The notes: a model not told the origin generated them from the sequence alone. A DNA stretch of 20,141 nucleotides from Bacillota bacterium (GCA_023428265.1 JAEYYW010000138.1:1-20141), one strand, 5' to 3'; positions 1-6,873 are shown, counted from the first letter of the stretch. Numbers and translations: made by a program.

Positions 1-2
1 AG

Positions 3-200
3 CTTGAGGTGGAGGGCGGCATTTTGACTAAATGCCGTTTTACCGACGGCTGCGACGGCAACCTGGAAGGCTTGGCCCGCTTGGTTGTGAACCGCCCCGT
101 GGAGGAAGTGATCAAGCTGCTGGAGGGAATTCAATGCCGCAACGGCACCTCCTGCCCGGACCAGCTGGCGCGGGCATTGAAACAACACATGCACAAGTAA
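3..200 (+). CDS. TSCPD domain protein (TIGR03905-like), 5' partial
   Basis: The reading frame is already open at the window edge, so the N-terminus is missing; about 65 residues are visible. They match my recollection of the small four-cysteine TSCPD family (TIGR03905): a GCDGN segment, a cysteine in KCRF, a GIQC segment, and the signature TSCPDQLA near the C-terminus. The same fold is found at the end of some ribonucleotide reductases and as free-standing proteins of about 80-90 residues. The four cysteines suggest metal binding, but the biochemical role is not established. A GTG at position 9 could be read as a start, but family-like sequence continues upstream of it, so I regard it as internal. 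The next gene starts 31 bases downstream on the same strand. Confidence 0.8.
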   Translation, partial: LEVEGGILTKCRFTDGCDGNLEGLARLVVNRPVEEVIKLLEGIQCRNGTSCPDQLARALKQHMHK

Positions 201-231
201 ATCGCCGCAAGCGGCAGAGGATGGAATCCCC

Positions 232-774
232 ATGGTGCATCTGGAAACCGACCGCCTGATCATCCGCAACTTCCTGCCGGAAGACTGGCAGGCGCTGCAG
301 GCCATCGTGCTGGACTTTCAGGCGTCTCCTTATGCTGACTATGATTACCGCTGGCCCACCACCGACGAGGAGCTCAAAGGCATCTGCCAGTGGTTTGCCA
401 ATGGCGACGACTTCCTGGCCGTGTGCCTGAAAGGCAAGGAAGCGCCCGACCCGGTGGGCTATGTCGCCATCAACGGCGGGGATGAGCCCAAACGGCGCAA
501 CCTGGGTTATTGCTTCCACTCCGCCGCCCATGGCCGGGGGCTTGCGCTGGAAGCCTGCCGCGCCGTGCTGCATCACGCCTTTGCAGCATGGGGTGTGGAA
601 ACCGTGCAGTCCGGCACCGCTGAGGCAAACGGCCCCTCAGTGACGCTGCTCAAGCGCCTCGGCTTTCGCGAGACAGGCCGACACACAGGCTCCTTCGCAC
701 AGGCTGCCGATGGCCAACCCATCCAATTCACCGGCCTTTCCTTTGAACTCACCGCTGAGAAATTCATTTTCTAG
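232..774 (+). CDS. GNAT family N-acetyltransferase (RimJ/RimL type)
   Basis: A 180-residue single-domain acetyltransferase. It opens with LETDRLIIRNF, the typical first strand of the RimJ/RimL-like GNAT group. The acetyl-CoA pyrophosphate loop is seen as AHGRGLALEA (about residues 99-108), and the C-terminal LLKRLGFRETGR motif (about 139-150) is also characteristic. The family transfers an acetyl group from acetyl-CoA to an amine, for example a protein N-terminus or an antibiotic; the substrate cannot be read from sequence. The ATG at 232 is preceded by a weak AGAGG about 11 bases upstream. It lies 31 bases after the TSCPD gene and may be cotranscribed with it. A second, clearly different GNAT gene lies at 2488-3033. 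Confidence 0.85.
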   Translation: MVHLETDRLIIRNFLPEDWQALQAIVLDFQASPYADYDYRWPTTDEELKGICQWFANGDDFLAVCLKGKEAPDPVGYVAINGGDEPKRRNLGYCFHSAAHGRGLALEACRAVLHHAFAAWGVETVQSGTAEANGPSVTLLKRLGFRETGRHTGSFAQAADGQPIQFTGLSFELTAEKFIF

Positions 775-780
775 TTTTTT

Positions 781-808
781 TGAACCAAACACCTCCCTTC
801 TTGTATCT
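781..808 (+). promoter_or_regulatory. Possible ECF-type promoter of the first sigma factor gene
   Basis: TGAACC (781-786) and GTATCT (803-808) are separated by 16 bases. This resembles ECF sigma promoters, which have an AAC-containing -35 and a short -10. It lies between the GNAT stop and the sigma factor start, as expected for autoregulation. The match is loose, so this is inference. Confidence 0.3.
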
Positions 809-836
809 ATCCTGTGAATGCATGCATGTAGCAAGG

Positions 837-1397
837 ATGGTGATCCATACGCAAGCGCAACAGAATAGTGCCCGCGCCTATGCCAGTGCCGTTTCGCTGG
901 CCGCATCCGGCGATGCGGAGGCGTTCTCACGGCTCATCCTGGAGCATGAGGGCATGCTCTACCGCGTGTGCCGCACGATCCTGCGAAACGAGGCCGACTG
1001 CGCCGACGCTGTGCAGGAAACCGTGATCATGGCCTGGCGCAACCTGGGGCAGTTGAAAAACGCCGTGAGCTTTCCGGCCTGGGTGGCCCGGATCTGCATC
1101 AACCAGTGCTACAGGCAGTTGCGCAGATCCAAACGGACGGAAGCCGAAACAATGTTTTCAAGCCATGAACCAGGCCACGACGCGCGGCTGGATGTGTCCG
1201 GCGCAATTGCCGCATTGCCGGAGGACATGCGGCTGGTTGTTGTGTTCTACTATTTTGAAGACTGGAAGGTGGAGCAGATCGCGAAGGCCACAGGCCTGCT
1301 GCGCGGCACGGTGAAATCCCGGCTCTACCGGGCCCGCCAGCTCTTGGCGGAGCAATTGAGAAACTACAAGGAGGGATCCCGCGATGATGCGCGATGA
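837..1397 (+). CDS. RNA polymerase sigma factor, ECF (sigma-70) family
   Basis: About 186 residues from the ATG at 837. Region 2 is recognisable from FSRLILEHEGMLYRVCR through DAVQETVIMAWRNL to the FPAWVARICINQCYRQLRR segment. Region 4 is the helix-turn-helix ending GTVKSRLYRARQLL. The protein directs RNA polymerase to a small regulon, normally in response to an envelope or external signal. Start choice is uncertain: the frame is open back to a TTG at 780, and ATGs occur at 822 and 837. None has a strong ribosome binding site, and the possible promoter at 781-808 would exclude the TTG. The 3' end overlaps the next gene by 14 bases, the usual coupling of an ECF sigma gene to its regulator. Confidence 0.88.
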   Translation: MVIHTQAQQNSARAYASAVSLAASGDAEAFSRLILEHEGMLYRVCRTILRNEADCADAVQETVIMAWRNLGQLKNAVSFPAWVARICINQCYRQLRRSKRTEAETMFSSHEPGHDARLDVSGAIAALPEDMRLVVVFYYFEDWKVEQIAKATGLLRGTVKSRLYRARQLLAEQLRNYKEGSRDDAR

Positions 1398-2340
1398 TGT
1401 GATTAAGAAAAGGATGAAGGCGCAAATGCCTTCCCCCACGCCGCTGTTTGCGGGCAGGGTGCGGCAAACGCTGGACAGGCTGCCGGAGCGCAGAAAAGTG
1501 TCCATTCTGCGCTACGTGCCGGCAGCAGCAATGGCTGTTGTGACTGTGGCGGTGATCGGGCTGGCGGTGGCGAGCCGGATGAACCCTGATGGGATGAGCA
1601 ATTGGTTTCAGGCACTGGCCGGAGAAGAAGCGACGGCGACCGTTGAGATAACCCCAGCTCCCACTCCGGAGGAACAGCAAACTGCGGAGGAAACAGCCCA
1701 GGAGACGGTGATCCCCACGGAGACGCCGACGGAGACCGTGGAGGTCACGCCGGTGCCCACACCAGAGCCCACACAGGAGCCCACACCTGCACCAGAGATT
1801 ACATCCATGCCGGCGACAACGGCCTTGACCTGCATGGGTGAATCGGTAGAAGCTTCCGGTCAAGGAAAGATCGCCATGGGCAACAACTGCGACTATATCC
1901 GTGCAGTGATCAATGACTACGGAACATTTTACGAGATCGAAGGGGATACAACCAAAGAGATTCTTGATTATTGCGACCGCTATTACAAGGCCAGCAAGAA
2001 CGGTCCTTACACAAAATATGAACTTGATCCCATGGTTCGCTCAGATCTGATCTTCGTGCTAATTGATGGTCTGGTCGATGAAAGCTTTGTTGGAACAACA
2101 ATCAGCGAGGATAAGCTCAATTTACTCATCGCCGCAAACGACGATGACAAGACGCGCGGCGTATTCGTTAAGGGGATGCTCAGCGTCGCTACACTGGAAT
2201 TCTCTCGCAAGTCTTTTGTACTGACAATCCACAATAAAAACCCCAAATTCCACCCAACTTCCAACTTTACCATTCTCACCCGCTACGCCACCGAAGACGG
2301 CGATGTGCAGTACTTCACCCTTCCCGTCAAGGCTAAGTAG
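1384..2340 (+). CDS. Single-pass membrane protein, probable partner (anti-sigma) of the ECF sigma factor
   Basis: A 318-residue protein whose start is fixed by AAGGAGGG about nine bases before the ATG and by the overlap with the sigma gene. It has a basic cytoplasmic N-terminus (about 1-41) and one membrane helix (about 43-63, rich in A, V and I). Next comes a low-complexity linker full of Pro, Thr and Glu (about 82-145, with repeated PTPE/TPAP units), then an outer domain of about 170 residues with two cysteines that I do not recognise. There is no HxxxCxxC zinc motif, so it is not a classical ZAS anti-sigma factor. Gene order and topology suggest that it holds or releases the sigma factor in response to an outside signal; that role is inferred. 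Codon use becomes more AT-rich after about 1850, in the outer domain. Confidence 0.7.
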   Translation: MMRDDVIKKRMKAQMPSPTPLFAGRVRQTLDRLPERRKVSILRYVPAAAMAVVTVAVIGLAVASRMNPDGMSNWFQALAGEEATATVEITPAPTPEEQQTAEETAQETVIPTETPTETVEVTPVPTPEPTQEPTPAPEITSMPATTALTCMGESVEASGQGKIAMGNNCDYIRAVINDYGTFYEIEGDTTKEILDYCDRYYKASKNGPYTKYELDPMVRSDLIFVLIDGLVDESFVGTTISEDKLNLLIAANDDDKTRGVFVKGMLSVATLEFSRKSFVLTIHNKNPKFHPTSNFTILTRYATEDGDVQYFTLPVKAK

Positions 2341-2364
2341 CAAAGGCACCGGATAGAACTACAA

Positions 2365-2394
2365 CAAAGGGCCGCGAGTGATCGCGGCCCTTTG
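2365..2394. terminator. Perfect 13-bp hairpin, probable bidirectional terminator
   Basis: Arms 2365-2377 and 2382-2394 are perfectly complementary around a GTGA loop, with GGGCCGCGA in the stem. It starts 25 bases after the membrane protein stop. No clear run of T follows on the plus strand, but the stem carries its own AAA/TTT ends. It also lies downstream of the convergent gene ending at 2488, so it may serve both. Confidence 0.65.
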
Positions 2395-2433
2395 GCAACC
2401 TTAGTCCGGCTACTTGAATACCTTAACCAGACG

Positions 2434-2487
2434 TACTTGTCCCCCTCTTGAGGGGGATGTCACGATGTGACAGGGGGAGTACAAGTA
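2434..2487. repeat. Multi-hairpin palindromic intergenic unit (REP-like)
   Basis: Outer arms TACTTGT (2434-2440) and ACAAGTA (2481-2487) enclose CCCCCT (2441-2446) and AGGGGG (2472-2477). Inside is GTCAC-GAT-GTGAC (2459-2471). CCCCCT can alternatively pair with AGGGGG at 2451-2456. The unit abuts the stop codon of the minus-strand GNAT gene. Its compact nested form resembles dispersed palindromic elements; only one copy is visible here. Confidence 0.5.
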
Positions 2488-3033
2488 TCAAACTTCCCTG
2501 TCAGACAGAATCGAGAAAATCTGGTGATCCTGCCACTGACCGTTGATCTTCACGCCCTTGCGCTCAATGCCTTCCTTTTCAAAGCCCGCTTTTTCCAGCA
2601 CCCGCATCGAGCCAACATTGACCGGCATGGCCCCCGCTTCCACGCGGTGCAGCTTCAACTCGTCAAAGGCATAACGCACCGCCAGCCTCGCCGCTTCGGT
2701 GGCATAGCCATGGCCGTTATGCCCCTGATCCAATGAGTAACCGATCATGCACTTCTGCAAAGGGCCGCGGAACACATGAAAGAGATTCACGTCGCCGATC
2801 AGCTCGTCGGTGTCATTGAGGAAAATGCCGAAGAAATAATCTCGCCCGGTCTCGCGGTTCTGCGCGGCTTCATTGAGGATGCCGTGCACCGTCTCTATGG
2901 CGTAGTAATCGCTGCTGTGGGCGGGCGAAAATTGCTGGAAGAAGTCCGCGTTGCGCAGGCGCAGCGCATGCAGGGCATCGGCATCCGCTGGTTCCAAAAA
3001 GCGGATATAAACTCTTTCACCGGTAAGCTTCAT
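2488..3033 (-). CDS. GNAT family N-acetyltransferase (RimJ/RimL type)
   Basis: A 181-residue acetyltransferase. The N-terminus (GERVYIRFLEPADADAL) and the acetyl-CoA loop QGHNGHGYATEAARL (about residues 103-117) are typical of the RimJ/RimL-like group. So is MRVLEKAGFEKEGIERK (about 143-159), followed by a conserved-looking C-terminal WQDHQIFSIL. Proteins of this type acetylate N-termini of ribosomal or other proteins, or small amines; the substrate is unknown. The start is supported by GGAG eight bases upstream. The gene is monocistronic, transcribed toward the palindromic unit and the shared hairpin at 2365-2394. It is only distantly similar to the GNAT gene at 232-774, so it does not look like a recent duplicate. 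Confidence 0.87.
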   Translation of the reverse strand: MKLTGERVYIRFLEPADADALHALRLRNADFFQQFSPAHSSDYYAIETVHGILNEAAQNRETGRDYFFGIFLNDTDELIGDVNLFHVFRGPLQKCMIGYSLDQGHNGHGYATEAARLAVRYAFDELKLHRVEAGAMPVNVGSMRVLEKAGFEKEGIERKGVKINGQWQDHQIFSILSDREV

Positions 3034-3062
3034 GAAGGATCTCCGAATATTTGATGAGCATC

Positions 3063-3091
3063 ATATTACGGGAATTCATCCTATAACGCAA
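3063..3091 (-). promoter_or_regulatory. Possible sigma-A promoter of the GNAT gene
   Basis: Read on the minus strand, TTGCGT (3091-3086) and TAATAT (3068-3063) are separated by 17 bases, about 30 bases before the ATG. The rest of the 3034-3222 gap holds no gene that I can see. Confidence 0.35.
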
Positions 3092-3222
3092 GAACCCCCT
3101 CTCGCCCATGATCGCATCATCTCATCAAAATGACGCTGGGTTAAGGGGGCAGGGGTTGAAGAAGGGGCCGGTACAAAGCCCGGCCCCCACACTTCGCGAT
3201 CAGTCCTTATTGCCACTACTGC

Positions 3223-3270
3223 CTACTGATTACTGATTACTGACTACTGACTACTGACTACTGACTACTT
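3223..3270. repeat. Tandem 7-bp repeat (CTACTGA), about seven units
   Basis: Six full units, CTACTGA or the variant TTACTGA, run from 3223 to 3264, followed by a partial CTACTT. On the coding (minus) strand this is TAGTCAG repeated. The TAG stop of the SIMPL lipoprotein gene is the first unit. Because the period is not a multiple of three, stop codons fall in every frame. Confidence 0.9.
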
Positions 3271-4065
3271 CGCAATCTCATACACCACAGACACCGACGC
3301 CGTGACCTCCAGCGTGCCGGACTGCACCGGCACGGCTGCACCCTTGGAGCCCATCGCTGCATCGGCCAACTCATAAGCCGGGCCGTTGTAGCTGCTGGAC
3401 TCGTTGATGGTGAGCACCTTCCCCACCTTCACACCAAGGGCTGTGGCCATCACGTCGGCGCGGGCGCGGGCTTTCTCCATCGCCTGCTTCAGCGCCTCGT
3501 TATAGGCCTGGGTGCGGTCCAGCACATCAAAGCTGATGCCATAGGACGTGTTGGCTCCGGCGTCGGTGGCGGCGGTGAGCACCTGCCCCAGCTTTGCCAG
3601 GTCCTTCACGCGCACGCTCACGTTGTTGAAAACGCGGTAACTCGTGATCTTCTGGCCTTTTTCGTCATAAACCGGGTAAATGTTGAAGTTTGCCGTGGTG
3701 ATGTCATCTTCGGCGATGCCAAACGCCTTCACGGCCTTCAGCACCTTGTCCATCGCCTCATTGTTGGCCTGGCGGGCTTTGGAGGCGTCGGCGTTGGTGG
3801 TTTCCACACCGAGCGTGACGGTGGCCACATCGGGCTTCACGGTTATGGAGCCCTGGCCGGAAACCGTGATGCCACCCTGCTCCTTTTCATCAGAGCCGGA
3901 GCCGCCGGCAAGCAGCTCGGATACAGCGGGGTTGCCGGCACTGCCGGCGGGGCCTTTATCGTCATAGGCCTGCACCTGGCCCGCGCACCCGCCAAGCAGG
4001 AGCGTTGCGGCCATTGCCAAAACCAGGCCGGCTGTGACGGAAGCCTTACGGTTGATACGCATCAT
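3265..4065 (-). CDS. SIMPL (DUF541) domain lipoprotein
   Basis: A 266-residue lipoprotein. The ATG at 4065 is chosen because GAAGGAGGG lies just upstream; a GTG at 4086 overlaps the previous stop but would place that site inside the gene. A signal peptide ends in a lipobox LLGGC with the acceptor cysteine at about residue 27. After a short linker the SIMPL domain follows (about 65-266): ITVSGQGSITVKPDVATVTLGV, the central YPVYDEKGQKITSYR segment, and a C-terminal VTASVSVVYEI strand. SIMPL proteins such as Brucella BP26 form oligomeric assemblies in the envelope, but their role is poorly defined. It is the last gene of the sigma/anti-sigma operon and a tandem relative of the gene before it. 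Confidence 0.88.
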   Translation of the reverse strand: MMRINRKASVTAGLVLAMAATLLLGGCAGQVQAYDDKGPAGSAGNPAVSELLAGGSGSDEKEQGGITVSGQGSITVKPDVATVTLGVETTNADASKARQANNEAMDKVLKAVKAFGIAEDDITTANFNIYPVYDEKGQKITSYRVFNNVSVRVKDLAKLGQVLTAATDAGANTSYGISFDVLDRTQAYNEALKQAMEKARARADVMATALGVKVGKVLTINESSSYNGPAYELADAAMGSKGAAVPVQSGTLEVTASVSVVYEIAK

Positions 4066-4082
4066 TTTGCTCCCTCCTTCCG

Positions 4083-4820
4083 TCACTTCAGCGAAAAGGT
4101 GATGTTGACGGATGCGCTGACATCCATGCTGCCGGCGGAAACAGGCACGCTGCCTTTCACACCGGAGTTCACCCTGTCATAGAAGATTGGATATGGACCG
4201 GGATTGTAGGAACCGTTTTCTGTCACGCTCTGCACATCGCCCAGCGTGGCGCCTGCGCTGCCGGCCAATGTCTGGGCGCGCTGCCTCGCGTTTTCGATGG
4301 CTTTGACAAGCGCCTGGTTATAGGCAGCCTCGCGGTCTTCCACGTCAAACCAGAGCCCATCGGCGGTGTTGGCACCGGCAGCCGTGGCGGCCTCCATCAC
4401 CTCGCCCAGCTTGTCCAGGTCGCGCACCTTCACCTGAATGGTGTTATAGACCTGGTATTCGGTCACTTTTTGGTTCTTGTCGTCATAAATGGGATTGATG
4501 CTGAAGTTGGTGGTCTTCACGTCTTTATCCGTGTCCACGCCCTTGGCCTTCAGCGCCGTGAGCACTTTGCCCATCGCGGCGCTGTTGGCGTCACGGGCCG
4601 CGGCGGCGTCGGCGGCACGGTTCTGCACACCAAAGTTCATATAAGCGATGTCCGGTGTCAATGTAACGCGCGCGCTGCCGCTCACGCTCACTGTGCGGGC
4701 CTCCGCGGAGGCCGGCGCTTTTTCAGCCGGACTGGCCAGCGCAGTGCCCATCAGGGTTGCGGCAAGCAGCACCATCGCGATCATGACTGCCGCGACGGCC
4801 TTGCTCCGACTGGATTTCAT
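4083..4820 (-). CDS. Secreted SIMPL (DUF541) domain protein
   Basis: A 245-residue protein with a clear signal peptide: basic start, hydrophobic core, then ALA before Ser30, which fits signal peptidase I cleavage. No lipobox cysteine is present, so it should be released or wall-associated, unlike its lipoprotein neighbour. The SIMPL domain runs from VSVSGSARVTLTPDIAYMNF to the final MDVSASVNITFSL strand and includes a YDDKNQKVTEYQVYNT segment parallel to the one in the next gene. The two proteins look like a tandem duplication that diverged in anchoring. The start is supported by AAGGAGG seven bases upstream. It is two bases downstream of the anti-sigma stop, and its TGA lies 17 bases before the next ATG. 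Confidence 0.88.
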   Translation of the reverse strand: MKSSRSKAVAAVMIAMVLLAATLMGTALASPAEKAPASAEARTVSVSGSARVTLTPDIAYMNFGVQNRAADAAAARDANSAAMGKVLTALKAKGVDTDKDVKTTNFSINPIYDDKNQKVTEYQVYNTIQVKVRDLDKLGEVMEAATAAGANTADGLWFDVEDREAAYNQALVKAIENARQRAQTLAGSAGATLGDVQSVTENGSYNPGPYPIFYDRVNSGVKGSVPVSAGSMDVSASVNITFSLK

Positions 4821-4822
4821 GG

Positions 4823-6172
4823 TTATTCCTCCTTTTGCTTGGGGGCGGCCTCCTTGAGCTTCGCCGACCGGCGGGCTCTCACGCCCACGGGAACAAGGAT
4901 CGCTGCCAAGATCGCGGCAACTACAATTATGATTGCCAGCCAGGGCAGGAATCCTACAAATTGCACTGCGAAATTTTCCGCGCTTTTCTTCATGGCGTTC
5001 AGGGTGCTGTTGAGCGCGCCGCCCATGCGCTCGTTGAGGTCAGGGTCCACGGGTCTCACGGTCTTGGGCGTGACCAACTCGTGGATCTCGATGGTGATCG
5101 TGGAATAGCTCACCTTGTCGTCCCAGTATTTCAGCTGCGCCGTGGCCTGCTCGATTTCGATGGTCAGGCGCGTGATCTCGTTTTGGATCGCGACAATGCT
5201 CTCGGTGCTATCCGCCTTCTCCAGCAGCTTGAAGTAGGTCTCGCGGGCCTTGATGAGCTCGCGGTTGCGGGCTTCGGTGTCCACATACTGGCGACTGACG
5301 TCCTCGGTGTTTTCGTTTTTGCTCAGCACATTGCCGAGCTTCTGAAACTCGTCAATGGCGGCGCCGTATTGATCGATCGGTATCCGGACGCTCACCACGG
5401 CGGTGCGGCCCTGCTGGCTGTCGCCGGAATCGGGCACGCCGGTCATTTGCGTGTTTTCCTGATAGCCGTTGAATTTGGCCAGCAAGCTCTCCAACGTGCT
5501 CATGCCTTTGTCGTATTCGCGGGTTTCCACCACCATATAGGCTGTATAGATGATCTTGCGGCCCTCAGGAGTCTTGGTTTGCGCAAAATTCTCTTTGCCG
5601 ACGGAGCCTGTGGCTTCGAGCTCGCCGCCGGGGCCGCGGCTGAAGCCCATCTGCGGCTTCTCGGGCTTGGCTTCGGCGGTGGCAGCCGGTTCCATTGAGG
5701 GTGCGGCCTGCACACCGAAGCCCGTAACCTGATCCCCGTTATACAGGCCGTCTTCCAGCTTCTGCCCTTCATCCGTCTTGGTAATGCCATAATTTGCAGG
5801 TGCATTGGGACCGGCCAGGTCAGAGGCTATGTTGCCCATCAAGCCGCCCGACAGCATCGTGCCGCCCACCAGCACTACAACAAGCGCGGCGGCCGCCGCA
5901 GTGAGCGCCCAGGGGTTCAATTTGCGGTTCACCCTGCCATCACCCTTCACAATTTCTTCAGAAAGCGCAGTGTGCAACCTCTCCCGCAGAGCCGGGGGTA
6001 CTTCCCGATCCTCCAGGCCGTGAAGGTCTTCAAGCAGCCCGCGGAACTGCTCCACTTCCTCGCGGCAGGAACGGCACTCAAGCAGGTGGGCCTCAAACGC
6101 ACGCAGCTTCGAGCTGGACAGCTCCCCGTCCAGGTATTGGTTGATATGCTTTTCAAAGCTGCAAGTGTTCAT
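4823..6172 (-). CDS. Zinc-finger anti-sigma factor with DUF4349-like outer domain
   Basis: A 449-residue membrane protein. Residues 1-40 form a ZAS-type anti-sigma finger: H29-x3-C33-x2-C36 preceded by C4 and H9. The first membrane helix is about 88-108. A low-complexity linker (about 120-200) leads to a DUF4349-like region (about 205-400) containing IIYTAYMVVETREY, an IPIDQYGAAIDEF segment, a coiled-coil-like helix rich in E, R and K, and YSTITIEIHE. The second helix is about 408-431, followed by a basic tail. Both ends should be cytoplasmic with the middle outside. The finger would hold the sigma factor encoded immediately upstream; the ATG overlaps that gene's TGA as ATGA. What the outer domain senses is unknown. 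Confidence 0.85.
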   Translation of the reverse strand: MNTCSFEKHINQYLDGELSSSKLRAFEAHLLECRSCREEVEQFRGLLEDLHGLEDREVPPALRERLHTALSEEIVKGDGRVNRKLNPWALTAAAAALVVVLVGGTMLSGGLMGNIASDLAGPNAPANYGITKTDEGQKLEDGLYNGDQVTGFGVQAAPSMEPAATAEAKPEKPQMGFSRGPGGELEATGSVGKENFAQTKTPEGRKIIYTAYMVVETREYDKGMSTLESLLAKFNGYQENTQMTGVPDSGDSQQGRTAVVSVRIPIDQYGAAIDEFQKLGNVLSKNENTEDVSRQYVDTEARNRELIKARETYFKLLEKADSTESIVAIQNEITRLTIEIEQATAQLKYWDDKVSYSTITIEIHELVTPKTVRPVDPDLNERMGGALNSTLNAMKKSAENFAVQFVGFLPWLAIIIVVAAILAAILVPVGVRARRSAKLKEAAPKQKEE

Positions 6173-6753
6173 GTTCTGCCCCTTTCTGCCATATTGGACG
6201 CGTTCGTTTCAACTAAAGTTCCGCTTCCGTACAGCATGTTCCGGATTTGCTCCCTGGCCCGGTTGATCCGCGATCGCACCGTGCCGATGGGGCATTTCAG
6301 AATCTGGGCAATCTCGTCGTAGGCATATCCCTCCACATCGCGCAGCACCAATGCGGCGCGATATTCTTCATTCAACCGGCTGATGGCCCAGGCGATGCTG
6401 TTGCCGGTGTCAGACCGGTCCTCAAACCCTTCGGTCTCCAACTCGCGGCCCGCTTCATGCAGCTGCTCCACGGAGACGGTCTTGGCCTTCCTGCGCCTCA
6501 GCTCGTCATGGCAGGCGTTGATTGTGATGCGATAAAGCCATGTGCCGAAGGCGCTGCTAAGTTTGAAAGACGGCAATGCGCGCCATGCTTTCAGCATAAC
6601 CTCTTGGGCGATATCCTCGGCTTCAGCGGAGCTTCCCATCATGCGCCAGGCAATGTTGTAGACACGCTTCAGGTGCTGGTTATAAAGCGACTCAAAGGCC
6701 GTTGAATCGCCTTTCTGGGCGCGCTTGATCAGCAGAATGTCTGCTTCGGTCAT
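6169..6753 (-). CDS. RNA polymerase sigma factor, ECF family (SigW-like)
   Basis: A 194-residue ECF sigma factor. Region 2 covers about residues 20-90: FESLYNQHLKRVYNIAWRM, EAEDIAQEVMLKAWRALP, then FGTWLYRITINACHDELRRR. Region 4 is about 123-175, with LNEEYRAALVLRDVEGYAYDEIA and the recognition helix GTVRSRINRARE. This is the general SigW/RpoE-like pattern for envelope stress sigma factors. The ATG is preceded by AGGGGG about nine bases upstream. It is the first gene of a four-gene operon with the anti-sigma factor and two SIMPL proteins. The visible promoter upstream is of extended -10 sigma-A type, not an obvious ECF promoter. Confidence 0.92.
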   Translation of the reverse strand: MTEADILLIKRAQKGDSTAFESLYNQHLKRVYNIAWRMMGSSAEAEDIAQEVMLKAWRALPSFKLSSAFGTWLYRITINACHDELRRRKAKTVSVEQLHEAGRELETEGFEDRSDTGNSIAWAISRLNEEYRAALVLRDVEGYAYDEIAQILKCPIGTVRSRINRAREQIRNMLYGSGTLVETNASNMAERGRT

Positions 6754-6780
6754 CTCGCGTTACCCCCTGGTTCAAAGTGA

Positions 6781-6796
6781 ATTGACATTTGTCAAT
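6781..6796. promoter_or_regulatory. Inverted repeat, possible operator
   Basis: ATTGACA and TGTCAAT are perfect 7-bp arms separated by TT. The repeat lies at the expected start of the leftward sigma operon transcript. It also holds a TTGACA on the plus strand, with TATAAC (6806-6811) 18 bases further on, which could make a second rightward promoter. Confidence 0.45.
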
Positions 6797-6803
6797 ACTA
6801 AAA

Positions 6804-6812
6804 ATTATAACA
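6804..6812 (-). promoter_or_regulatory. Extended -10 promoter of the sigma/SIMPL operon
   Basis: On the minus strand this reads TGTTATAAT, a full TGnTATAAT extended -10. No good -35 is seen. Transcription would begin near 6797 and enter the inverted repeat at 6781-6796 straight away. Confidence 0.5.
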
Positions 6813-6830
6813 CATCCAATCCAGACCATG

Positions 6831-6859
6831 TTGCATAAATCGTTTGCTTATGCTATATT
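6831..6859 (+). promoter_or_regulatory. Sigma-A promoter of tRNA-Leu
   Basis: TTGCAT (6831-6836), a 17-base spacer and TATATT (6854-6859). The start would fall about eight bases before the mature tRNA, which is normal for a tRNA gene. Confidence 0.65.
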
Positions 6860-6873
6860 AAAAAAACCCAAAT

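Noticed and set aside
1099..1863. A 254-codon minus-strand frame rich in Arg, Gly, Cys and Leu
   Set aside because: It lies opposite the sigma factor and its partner gene, and its low-complexity part mirrors the Pro/Thr/Glu-rich linker.
3223..3270. CRISPR array
   Set aside because: The units are 7 bp with no spacers; it is a simple tandem repeat.
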